This document shows, in pieces, positions 1 to 6,010 of a stretch of DNA of 10,770 nucleotides. The position numbers were made by a program, and so were the translations under genes. The notes beneath the pieces were generated by a model, which ran no database searches, was not told the DNA's origin, and worked only from the letters and a program-made list of their open reading frames with translations. This DNA comes from Pseudomonadota bacterium (GTDB lineage: Bacteria > Pseudomonadota > Gammaproteobacteria > GRL18), in contig DAOVUE010000009.1 of assembly GCA_030632745.1 (NCBI GenBank), positions 1 through 10,770 on the forward strand, in the 5' to 3' direction. Each line of letters begins with the position of its first letter. Position 1 is the first letter of the stretch.

Positions 1-1330
1 CTACCAGCCCGATGAACAGAGGATTTCTTTTGATAAAATCAAACTTGTTTTACCCGGTATTTTGCCTCTTCAATCTAATGCAATGGTCAATATTACTTCT
101 GGTTATACAGCTATAAATAAATTTAAAACTGATCTTATAGTACAGGATCTGGCTCTTCTTAATGATAATTATTTGAAGAACATACTTGAAGGTACTGATT
201 ATGAAGGTTTAGATGTTGATGGAAAGATTAATGTGGAGGTTAAATATTTAAACGAAGTGATGACGATTTCCTCAGAAATTAATGAACTATCATTAGAGTT
301 TAAAGGTCTGTTTTCTTTTGCTGATATTAACGGGCATCTGTTCTGGAATAATAAAATAAACAGTTCTGTCCGGGAAAGCCGAATTTCCTGGGAAAGTGCT
401 GTTTTAAATAAATTACCCCTGGGTAATACACTAATTAATTTTATTAGTCACAATGATCAATTCAGTTTAACGAAGGAGATAGAAATTGCTTTATTTGACG
501 GCAGCCTTAATATCAACCGTCTGGATATCAATAATATCGGAAATAACTTTGGCAGTAACTTTGGCAGTAACTTTATAAATAACACTGTAATTAACACTGG
601 ACAAGCATCTGATGCAGATAAGAAGTTATCTGTAATTGTTGAGGGTATGATAAATCCTATTTCACTCAGTCAGGTATCGGAGCATTTTAACTGGCCTATA
701 CTGGACGGTACCTTATCCGCTATTATCCCATCCACTACTTATAATGAAGATCATTTTGAAATTGGAGGCGCGATGCTGCTGCAGGTTTTTGATGGAGCGG
801 TTATTATCAAAGATTTAAACATAGAACACCCGCTCCAGGATTATGCCCGGCTTGAGGCGAATATTGATTTAACTAATCTTGATTTACAGTCATTAACAAA
901 AACCTATAATTTTGGGGAAATTCAGGGCAGGTTGGAAGGAAATTTCAGTAATCTGGTGTTACAATCATGGCTGCCGGTTTCTTTTGACGCTTATATTCGT
1001 ACTCCTGAGAATGATAAAAGTAAACATCGAATCAGCCAGAGAGCTATTGATAATTTATCCAGTCTGGGTGGAGCTTCCGGTCTGTTGTCGCGCAGTTTCT
1101 TGAGCTTTTTTAAAACCTTTTCCTATAATAAAATAGGTTTAAGCTGTAAACTTAAAAATAATATTTGTTCTATGTCTGGTGTCGAAGCAAAGGGTGAAGG
1201 CTATTATATTGTGAAAGGCGGCGGCGTGCCCAGGATTGATGTTATGGGCTTTCAAGATCGGGTTAACTGGCAGGTTCTGATCAATCGCTTAAAAGCGATC
1301 CAGTCTGTTAATGAAGCGGTGATTGAATAA
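1..1330 (+). CDS. ydbH: YdbH-like intermembrane lipid transport protein, C-terminal half (5' partial)
   Basis: The reading frame is open from base 2 to a TAA at 1328-1330, giving 442 visible residues, so the gene starts outside the window; the TTG at 62 is not a real start. The last ~80 residues carry the conserved YdbH C-terminus: a cysteine-containing strand (SCKLKNNICSMSG), then GYYIVKGGGVPRIDVMGF and a closing helix. E. coli YdbH has about 880 residues, so roughly half is seen. The visible part is mostly alternating beta-strand-like segments with no membrane helix, as expected for the periplasmic beta-groove of an AsmA-type bridge. In E. coli, YdbH spans the periplasm, works with the lipoprotein YnbE and helps move phospholipid to the outer membrane, partly redundantly with TamB and YhdP. 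The DUF1318 lipoprotein gene directly downstream supports the call. A 12-bp tandem repeat lies inside the gene. Family assignment is confident; function is inferred from the family. Confidence 0.85.
   Translation, partial: YQPDEQRISFDKIKLVLPGILPLQSNAMVNITSGYTAINKFKTDLIVQDLALLNDNYLKNILEGTDYEGLDVDGKINVEVKYLNEVMTISSEINELSLEFKGLFSFADINGHLFWNNKINSSVRESRISWESAVLNKLPLGNTLINFISHNDQFSLTKEIEIALFDGSLNINRLDINNIGNNFGSNFGSNFINNTVINTGQASDADKKLSVIVEGMINPISLSQVSEHFNWPILDGTLSAIIPSTTYNEDHFEIGGAMLLQVFDGAVIIKDLNIEHPLQDYARLEANIDLTNLDLQSLTKTYNFGEIQGRLEGNFSNLVLQSWLPVSFDAYIRTPENDKSKHRISQRAIDNLSSLGGASGLLSRSFLSFFKTFSYNKIGLSCKLKNNICSMSGVEAKGEGYYIVKGGGVPRIDVMGFQDRVNWQVLINRLKAIQSVNEAVIE
539..574 (+). repeat. 12-bp tandem repeat, three units, inside ydbH
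   Basis: GGCAGTAACTTT occurs twice in tandem (551-562 and 563-574), preceded by a diverged copy GGAAATAACTTT (539-550). It encodes GNNF-GSNF-GSNF. The 12-bp unit keeps the frame, so copy-number change would add or remove four residues without disrupting the protein. Confidence 0.85.
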
Positions 1331-1401
1331 CAACTGTATAATCTATTCATAAATTATTCAGTTGGGTTATGATATATTATACTTCTGTTGTTTGTGTCAT
1401 C

Positions 1402-1429
1402 GTAAAGACGTTGCATGCAACGTCTCTAC
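1402..1429. repeat. 28-bp palindromic repeat (central 20 bp perfect)
   Basis: The core AGACGTTGCATGCAACGTCT (1406-1425) is a perfect palindrome. Flanking bases extend the dyad to 28 bp with one mismatch (A1405 against C1426). It lies between ydbH and the DUF1318 gene, ends 22 bp before the latter's ATG, and has no T-tract, so it is not an intrinsic terminator. From memory, very similar palindromes are abundant dispersed repeats in some bacterial genomes, notably filamentous cyanobacteria. A dispersed repeat is the likeliest reading; a protein-binding operator is the alternative. Confidence 0.8.
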
Positions 1430-1451
1430 ATAAATCTATTATGGTGATAAA

Positions 1452-2156
1452 ATGAATTCAATAACTCATGCTTTATATTATTATCAATTCCGCCAGTTAG
1501 TATTAGGCCTGTTGATCAGTTTCTCTATTATATCCTGCGTCACGATTAATATTTACTTCCCTGCGGCTGCAGCTGAAGAAGCGGCCGAAAAAATTGTCGA
1601 TGAAATATTAAATACCAACCATTTAAACACCGATGAGGTGAAGCCTGAACTCAATCAATCTACTGATCAAACACTTAATCCTGCACAAAGAGACGCACGA
1701 ATAGATTCACAAAGAAATGCACAAAGTTTTATTAATACACCAATAATTGAAAGCTCATTAGTTTCAGTTATTAATTTCTTTATTCCCGCAGCACAAGCCG
1801 GCCAGGCAAATATTTCCATTGATTCAGCAAAAATACGCTCTATTCGCAACAAGATGAAACAGCGTCAAGCTAAGCTAAATCCTTTTTATAAATCTGGTAA
1901 CATAGGCTTTACCAATAAAGGTTTTATCGCTTCTGTGTCAGATAAGGGCTTATCTATAAAACAGAAATCAACAGCCAAAAAGCTGATAAATGCCGAAAAT
2001 AATGACCGTAAAGCTCTATACAGGGAAATAGCCAACGCAAATGGCCATCCTGAATGGCAGAATGATATTCAAAAAACCTTTGCTCAGACCTGGATCGCTA
2101 AAATCCCTTCCGGCTGGATGTATCAAACCAGTGCCGGCCAGTGGAAAAAGAAATAA
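1452..2156 (+). CDS. DUF1318 (YdbL-like) lipoprotein with YnbE-like N-terminus
   Basis: This 234-residue protein starts at ATG 1452, with a weak GGTGA ribosome site about 4-8 bases upstream. Residues 1-29 form a type II signal peptide: hydrophobic LVLGLLISFSIIS, then Cys29 in an I-I-S-C lipobox. Lys or Arg near the N-terminus is sparse (Arg14). The segment after the cysteine, VTINIYFPAAAAEEAAEKIVDEI, recalls the TINI-type beta-strand motif of YnbE lipoproteins. Residues 55-100 are polar and probably unstructured. Residues 102-116 (LVSVINFFIPAAQA) resemble a second signal peptide end with an AQA/G signal peptidase I-like site. Residues 120-234 match DUF1318, with the AENNDRKALYREIANANG core and the GWMYQ...WKKK end. 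In E. coli the lipoprotein YnbE and the periplasmic YdbL are separate partners of YdbH; no separate small YnbE gene is visible here. It probably sits in the outer membrane as partner of the upstream YdbH homologue, 121 bp away. Confidence 0.8.
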   Translation: MNSITHALYYYQFRQLVLGLLISFSIISCVTINIYFPAAAAEEAAEKIVDEILNTNHLNTDEVKPELNQSTDQTLNPAQRDARIDSQRNAQSFINTPIIESSLVSVINFFIPAAQAGQANISIDSAKIRSIRNKMKQRQAKLNPFYKSGNIGFTNKGFIASVSDKGLSIKQKSTAKKLINAENNDRKALYREIANANGHPEWQNDIQKTFAQTWIAKIPSGWMYQTSAGQWKKK

Positions 2157-2175
2157 TCATCATTATTAACCCATT

Positions 2176-2382
2176 GAGGTACTAGCAAAACTCCGTCATT
2201 CCCGCATTTTTAAGCGGGAATCCATGTTTTTGATTGTAATCCTTTGATTTCCGGATTCCTGCCTTCGCCAGTGAGACTTTGTTAGCTTGCTAACTCTTGT
2301 CGAACAAGTACTCTTGGGGTGCGCAGAGCCTGTTCCTGGTGTACGCAGGGGAATGATGTGTTAGGGAGTTTTGCAAGTACCT
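2176..2382. mobile_element. MITE-like non-autonomous repeat element, ~207 bp
   Basis: Terminal inverted repeats are GAGGTACTAGCAAAACTCC (2176-2194) and GGAGTTTTGCAAGTACCTC (2365-2383), with one mismatch in 19. CCATT occurs directly outside each end (2171-2175 and 2383-2387), consistent with a 5-bp target duplication; since the right copy shares C2383, exact ends are uncertain by a base or two. A second, inner inverted pair lies inside (GTCATTCCCGC at 2195-2205 against a relaxed copy near 2346-2358). The interior has stacked dyads: ATTCCCGC/GCGGGAAT (2198-2221), GCGGGAATCC/GGATTCCTGC (2214-2262), GTTAGC/GCTAAC (2281-2294) and CTTGT/ACAAG (2296-2308). It has no coding capacity. The GTCATTCCCGC...GGAATCC text is typical of dispersed proteobacterial hairpin repeats. 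It fills almost the whole gap between the DUF1318 and HPP genes. Confidence 0.75.
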
Positions 2383-2411
2383 CCATTAATCAGCAATTTT
2401 GGAATAAGTTT

Positions 2412-3608
2412 ATGCAATGGAAACAATTAGTAAAGCTGTTCGGTCCACATTCATCAACGGTTTCCATTAATGAAAAGCTAATCTCTGCAGCTGCCGGACT
2501 CATTGGTATTGGGCTGATTATGCTTGTCAGTCAATATTTTCTCGGTACTGAAGGTGCTCCCTGGGTTGTTGCATCCATGGGCGCTTCAGCCGTATTACTC
2601 TTTGCAGTACCTCAGGGACCATTATCACAGCCCTGGTCATTTGCTGCAGGTCACCTGTTTTCTGCTTTTATTGGTATTTCTATAGCCAAATTAGTCTCAG
2701 ACCCGGTGGCAGCCTCTGCTCTGGCTGTTTCACTGGCTATATTTGTAATGTACCTCACCAATTCTCTACATCCTCCCGGTGGTGCGACTGCATTAACTGC
2801 AGTTGTGGGAGGCTCAGCAATTACTGATCTGGGTTACTGGTATATGCTGACACCTATCAGTATTAATGTATTCATTATGCTGAGTTGGACCATCATTATT
2901 AATAATCTTTTACCTAATCGTCATTACCCCAATGGAATTAATCATCTGCTTAATTTGTTTAAGTTTAGATCTGTGCAATCACTAGAGCCTTCTGTGCAGC
3001 AAAGGAACTTGCACAATAAGGACCCGTTGCAATCCCCGAATTTAATTCACCGTGAAGACCTTCATCAGGCATTGACAGAAATGGATGTTTTTGTTGATGT
3101 ATCTGAGGATGATTTGAATAAAATATTTCATCTTTCGCTGATGCATACTCATAAAAAAAAGATGGGTAATATTTTATGCCGTGATATTATGACAACCCCT
3201 GTCGTCACAGTAAACTATGATACTGAAGTTGAAACGGTCTGGCAGTTAATGATAGAAAAAAGAGTGCATGCTTTTCCGGTTGTTGATAAGGCTGGACATG
3301 TCCTGGGTATTATCAGTCTCACTGATTTCTTAAATGAAATTAATGTTAAGCCCGGTTCTTCTATAAAATCTCTATTAACTGAATTTATAACAAAAACGAC
3401 TGGAAACACTACAGACAAAGCCGAATATGCGGGACATTTGATGTCTAAACCGGCCATCACTATTGATGAAAATAAACATATTCTTGAACTATTTGAATTA
3501 TTTTATACTCATAATGTCCATCATTTGCCCGTTATTGACCGGCAAAATAAACTCACCGGCATCATTACACCAAAAGATTTATTAATTGCCTTTCAAAGCC
3601 CAAACTAA
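2412..3608 (+). CDS. HPP-family integral membrane protein with C-terminal CBS pair
   Basis: The 398-residue protein starts at ATG 2412, preceded by GGAA at 2401-2404. The frame stays open further upstream, but that part lies in the MITE-like repeat, so a GTG at 2319 is rejected. Residues ~23-166 hold about five hydrophobic segments (near 23-44, 50-67, 75-94, 99-117 and 145-166). The family signature SLHPPGGATAL is at 118-128, with a companion WVVASMGASAVLLF at 51-64. After a polar linker (~170-250), two CBS motifs follow: residues ~259-315 (DIMTTPVVTV...HAFPVVDKAGHVLGIISLTDF) and ~343-397 (LMSKPAITI...VHHLPVIDRQNKLTGIITPKDL). CBS pairs commonly bind adenine nucleotides and gate transport. Some HPP proteins of cyanobacteria and plant plastids have been linked to nitrite transport; whether that applies here is unknown, and no nitrogen gene is nearby. 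The gene ends 13 bp before the first rimP promoter, with no terminator between. Confidence 0.88.
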   Translation: MQWKQLVKLFGPHSSTVSINEKLISAAAGLIGIGLIMLVSQYFLGTEGAPWVVASMGASAVLLFAVPQGPLSQPWSFAAGHLFSAFIGISIAKLVSDPVAASALAVSLAIFVMYLTNSLHPPGGATALTAVVGGSAITDLGYWYMLTPISINVFIMLSWTIIINNLLPNRHYPNGINHLLNLFKFRSVQSLEPSVQQRNLHNKDPLQSPNLIHREDLHQALTEMDVFVDVSEDDLNKIFHLSLMHTHKKKMGNILCRDIMTTPVVTVNYDTEVETVWQLMIEKRVHAFPVVDKAGHVLGIISLTDFLNEINVKPGSSIKSLLTEFITKTTGNTTDKAEYAGHLMSKPAITIDENKHILELFELFYTHNVHHLPVIDRQNKLTGIITPKDLLIAFQSPN

Positions 3609-3620
3609 TTACAAAAGAGC

Positions 3621-3649
3621 TTGCTATAACACGCACATATCCCTATAAT
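3621..3649 (+). promoter_or_regulatory. Sigma70-type promoter P1 of the rimP operon
   Basis: A consensus TATAAT -10 (3644-3649) lies 17 bp after TTGCTA (3621-3626, 4 of 6 matches to TTGACA). Transcription would start near 3656. The sequence after the -10, CTAGCGC, is GC-rich for this region, as in growth-rate-regulated promoters of translation genes. It lies just after the HPP stop codon and points into the rimP leader. Predicted from sequence only. Confidence 0.7.
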
Positions 3650-3696
3650 CTAGCGCATAAATTCACATGCCGATTAATACTGTGTTTATATGTGAT

Positions 3697-3737
3697 TTTT
3701 AGTGCACTTTTGTGATATTTTGTGCTCTTTTGTAATA
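3697..3737. repeat. Helically phased T-tracts (10-bp period)
   Basis: TTTT runs begin at 3697, 3708, 3718 and 3728. The last three head near-identical 10-bp units: TTTTGTGATA, TTTTGTGCTC and TTTTGTAATA. T-tracts spaced at one helical turn are expected to curve DNA. They lie between P1 and P2 and run into the P2 -35 region. Confidence 0.65.
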
Positions 3738-3757
3738 GAACATGGAAATAATATAAT
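3730..3757 (+). promoter_or_regulatory. Possible second promoter P2 of the rimP operon
   Basis: A consensus TATAAT (3752-3757) lies 16 bp after TTGTAA (3730-3735, 4 of 6). The predicted start near 3764 falls at the base of the 19-bp hairpin, which would put that hairpin at the 5' end of the transcript. It is weaker than P1 because the local sequence is very AT-rich, so a chance TATAAT is possible. Confidence 0.45.
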
Positions 3758-3764
3758 TTCCGAG

Positions 3765-3805
3765 CTGTTCAGGTCATTGCTTATTTTAAGCAATGACCTG
3801 AACAG
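3765..3805 (+). promoter_or_regulatory. rimP leader hairpin, perfect 19-bp stem
   Basis: CTGTTCAGGTCATTGCTTA (3765-3783) is the exact reverse complement of 3787-3805, with a three-base TTT loop. It is followed nine bases later by the terminator hairpin, all in the untranslated leader of rimP. A structured leader with a premature terminator before rimP is a described gammaproteobacterial motif (the rimP leader of Rfam); I assign this region to that type by position and layout, not by a covariance search. It could also act as a transcript-stabilising 5' hairpin or an RNase III target. Confidence 0.7.
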
Positions 3806-3814
3806 ATTTATGAG

Positions 3815-3836
3815 TGGGCCTATGGCCCATTTTTTA
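3815..3836 (+). terminator. Rho-independent terminator/attenuator in the rimP leader
   Basis: The stem TGGGCC (3815-3820) / GGCCCA (3824-3829) with a TAT loop is followed at once by a T-tract (3830-3835). It lies 57 bp before the rimP ATG and downstream of both predicted promoters, so it must be read through for the operon to be expressed. It would also stop transcripts coming from the HPP gene. Because the operon encodes NusA, which enhances intrinsic termination, feedback on its own operon is an attractive inference. I found no clear competing antiterminator pairing. Confidence 0.85.
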
Positions 3837-3892
3837 TTGGTGAAGGAAAAATATTTGCTTTTCTTTCTCTCATATTGATACTGAGAAATTTG

Positions 3893-4381
3893 ATGGACAT
3901 TAAAACTCAACAACTGGAAGCACTATTAGAACCTGTTGTCACTTCTATGGAGTATGAGTTTGTTGGTATGGAATATATTTCTCAGGGGCGTCACTCTATC
4001 TTACGTATTTATATTGATACTGCTGACGGGGTTAATGTAGATGATTGTGCAAAAGTCAGTCGTCAGCTCAGTGCTGTATTAGATGTAGAAGATCCAATTA
4101 CGGGAGAATATTCATTAGAAGTATCTTCTCCCGGATTGAACCGGCCGTTATTTAAGCTGTCACATTATGAACAGTTTATTGGTCAGGAAGTAAAATTTAA
4201 AACTTTACGTCCTCAATATGGTCCGCATATTGGAGAGGGACAACGTAAGTTTAAAGCTGTAATTAATTCGGTAGAAGATGATACAGTCATTTTTACCCTT
4301 GAAAACAATGAAATACTATCTATAGCTTTTGTTGATATAGAGAAAGCAAATTTAGTCGCGGCTATTAACAAAATTAAATAA
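3893..4381 (+). CDS. rimP: Ribosome maturation factor RimP
   Basis: This 162-residue protein (E. coli RimP has about 150) is needed for 30S subunit maturation and helps S12 and other proteins assemble on 16S rRNA in the cytoplasm. The N-terminal domain shows the family pattern EYEFVGMEYISQGRHSILRIYID (residues 20-42), then DGVNVDDCAKVSRQLSAVLDVEDPI (45-69) and the hallmark LEVSSPGLNRPL (75-86). The C-terminal SH3-like domain (~90-160) ends in VDIEKANL. Residues ~104-118 form a loop slightly longer than in E. coli. The ATG at 3893 matches the family's N-terminus; an in-frame TTG at 3875 would only add six unconserved residues. The ribosome site is weak (GAGA at 3882-3885). It is first gene of the operon and lies 34 bp before nusA. 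Confidence 0.97.
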   Translation: MDIKTQQLEALLEPVVTSMEYEFVGMEYISQGRHSILRIYIDTADGVNVDDCAKVSRQLSAVLDVEDPITGEYSLEVSSPGLNRPLFKLSHYEQFIGQEVKFKTLRPQYGPHIGEGQRKFKAVINSVEDDTVIFTLENNEILSIAFVDIEKANLVAAINKIK

Positions 4382-4415
4382 TAAGCAGTTTAACTGGCAC
4401 TGTTAAGGTAATAAT

Positions 4416-5990
4416 ATGAGTAAAGAAATTCTCCTGGTCGTTGATGCCGTTTCACATGAACGCGGCATAGAAAAAGAAATAATATTTCAGGCACTTGAGT
4501 CGGCCTTAGCATCAGCGACTAAGAAGAAATATACTAAAGACATCGAGGTAAGAGTAGCGATTGATCGTGAGACCGGGGAATATGAAAGTTTTCGCTGCTG
4601 GCAGGTTCTTGACGATGAGGTCGATCCTTTTGAACATTATGACAAACAAGTCCTGCTGTCTCGTGTTATTGCTGATAATCCGGACATTAAGCCCGGAGAA
4701 TTTATAGAAGAACCTATTGAGTCTGTTGAATTTGGCCGTATTGCTGCTCAGGCCGCTAAACAGGTTATTGTGCAAAAAGTCCGTGAAGCTGAACGTAAGA
4801 AAGTGGTTGATGAATTTCAACTGCGTATTGGAGAAATGTTATCCGGTACCGTTAAGCGTATCGAACGCGGTAATGTTATTGTCGATTTGGGTAGTAATAT
4901 TGACGGCATTATTAAGAGAGAGAATATGATCCCCAGAGAACCCGTTCGTAATGGCGATCGTCTTCGCGGCTATCTCTATGATGTAAGCAGTCAAACCAGA
5001 GGGCCTCAATTGAGTTTCAGCCGTGTTTCGCCTGAGTTTTTAATTGAATTATTTAAAATTGAAGTTCCTGAAATCGGGGAAGAACTCATTCAAATACACA
5101 GTGCCGCACGTGATCCCGGCTTACGTGCTAAAATTGCAGTTGAGGCACATGACGAACGAATTGATCCTATAGGCGCCTGTGTTGGTATGCGGGGCTCTAG
5201 AGTACAGGTTGTGTCTAATGAATTGGCTGGTGAACGGGTTGATATCATTTTATGGGATGAAAATCCGGCGCAATTCGTTATTAATGCCATGTCCCCCGCA
5301 GAAGTACAGTCAATTGTTGTTGATGAAGAAAGCAATTCAATGGACGTTGCAGTGGAAGAGTCACAGCTTTCTATGGCAATTGGCCGCAACGGACAAAATA
5401 TCAAGTTAGCATCTCAGCTCACGGGCTGGACACTTAATGTCATGACGACTGAAGATGCTGAAAATAAAGATGAAGAAGAAACACAAAAAGTATTAAATCA
5501 GTTAATCGAAGATTTGGGTATTGATGAAGATCTGGCTATTATTCTGCTTAATGAAGGTTTTACTTCCTTAGAAGAAGTTGCTTATGTTCCGCTGCAGGAG
5601 ATGTTAGAGATTGAAGAACTTGATGAAGATATCGTTTTAGCATTGCGAGAACGTGCCAAGGATGTTTTATTAACCAGGGCAATTTCTGATGAAGAACAAT
5701 TAGGAGATGCTGAACCTGAAACTGATTTACTTGAAATGGACGGCATGGATGAACAACTGGCTCACCAGTTAGCATCCAGAAACATTATATCAATGGAAGA
5801 TCTAGCAGAGCAGTCAGTTGATGAACTGATGGATTTGGATGGAATGGATAAAAAACGTGCTGCTGAACTTATTATGACAGCTCGTGCTCCCTGGTTCGCA
5901 GAAATTGAGTCAGAGTCAGAGTCAGAGTCAGAAGCAGAAACTGCTGGCAATGAAGAAACAAGTGATCAGCCAACAGAAGATAAGCAGTAA
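4416..5990 (+). CDS. nusA: Transcription termination/antitermination protein NusA
   Basis: This 524-residue protein (E. coli NusA has 495) binds RNA polymerase, promotes pausing and intrinsic termination, and takes part in antitermination of rRNA operons. Domains in order: polymerase-binding N-terminal domain (~1-130); S1 domain (~137-200, [16 protein letters not shown]); KH1 (~230-280, GXXG loop GMRG at 257-260); KH2 (~305-345, GRNG at 323-326); and two acidic repeats (~365-420 and ~438-494). A hydrophilic tail from ~495 holds (Glu-Ser)4 encoded by a hexanucleotide repeat, then more acidic residues; it accounts for much of the extra length. The ATG at 4416 has AAGG at 4405-4408, seven bases upstream. 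The gene is 20 bp before infB. In enterobacteria NusA affects expression of its own operon, consistent with the leader terminator seen here. Confidence 0.98.
   Translation: MSKEILLVVDAVSHERGIEKEIIFQALESALASATKKKYTKDIEVRVAIDRETGEYESFRCWQVLDDEVDPFEHYDKQVLLSRVIADNPDIKPGEFIEEPIESVEFGRIAAQAAKQVIVQKVREAERKKVVDEFQLRIGEMLSGTVKRIERGNVIVDLGSNIDGIIKRENMIPREPVRNGDRLRGYLYDVSSQTRGPQLSFSRVSPEFLIELFKIEVPEIGEELIQIHSAARDPGLRAKIAVEAHDERIDPIGACVGMRGSRVQVVSNELAGERVDIILWDENPAQFVINAMSPAEVQSIVVDEESNSMDVAVEESQLSMAIGRNGQNIKLASQLTGWTLNVMTTEDAENKDEEETQKVLNQLIEDLGIDEDLAIILLNEGFTSLEEVAYVPLQEMLEIEELDEDIVLALRERAKDVLLTRAISDEEQLGDAEPETDLLEMDGMDEQLAHQLASRNIISMEDLAEQSVDELMDLDGMDKKRAAELIMTARAPWFAEIESESESESEAETAGNEETSDQPTEDKQ
5907..5936 (+). 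repeat. Hexanucleotide microsatellite in the nusA 3' end
   Basis: GAGTCA is repeated four times without change (5907-5930), followed by the one-off variant GAAGCA (5931-5936). It encodes Glu-Ser four times, then Glu-Ala, in the acidic tail after the second acidic repeat. A six-base unit keeps the frame if copies are gained or lost. Confidence 0.95.
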
Positions 5991-6010
5991 TACAGGGCGA
6001 GGAAAAAATT

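Noticed and set aside
62..64. TTG as a start for the ydbH-like gene
   Set aside because: The frame is open and strand-like from base 2, and the family is about twice the visible length.
2198..2230. Terminator for the DUF1318 gene formed by ATTCCCGC/GCGGGAAT
   Set aside because: The T-run begins about five bases after the stem, and the hairpin is part of the repeat element; weak at best.
2319..2411. Upstream GTG start extending the HPP-CBS protein by 31 residues
   Set aside because: The extension is encoded largely by the MITE-like repeat, has no family similarity, and a better ATG with a ribosome site lies at 2412.
3667..3702. 11-residue leader peptide ORF in the rimP leader
   Set aside because: No ribosome site, no run of regulatory codons, and no overlap with the terminator; chance ORF.
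3609..3892. tRNA gene upstream of rimP, as in many gammaproteobacteria
   Set aside because: I found no cloverleaf, no GTTCRANNC-type T-loop and no CCA end; the strong stem is a simple perfect hairpin.
5090..5404. Long reverse-strand ORFs within nusA and infB
   Set aside because: They lie antisense to strongly conserved genes, have no recognisable domains and are explained by codon bias.
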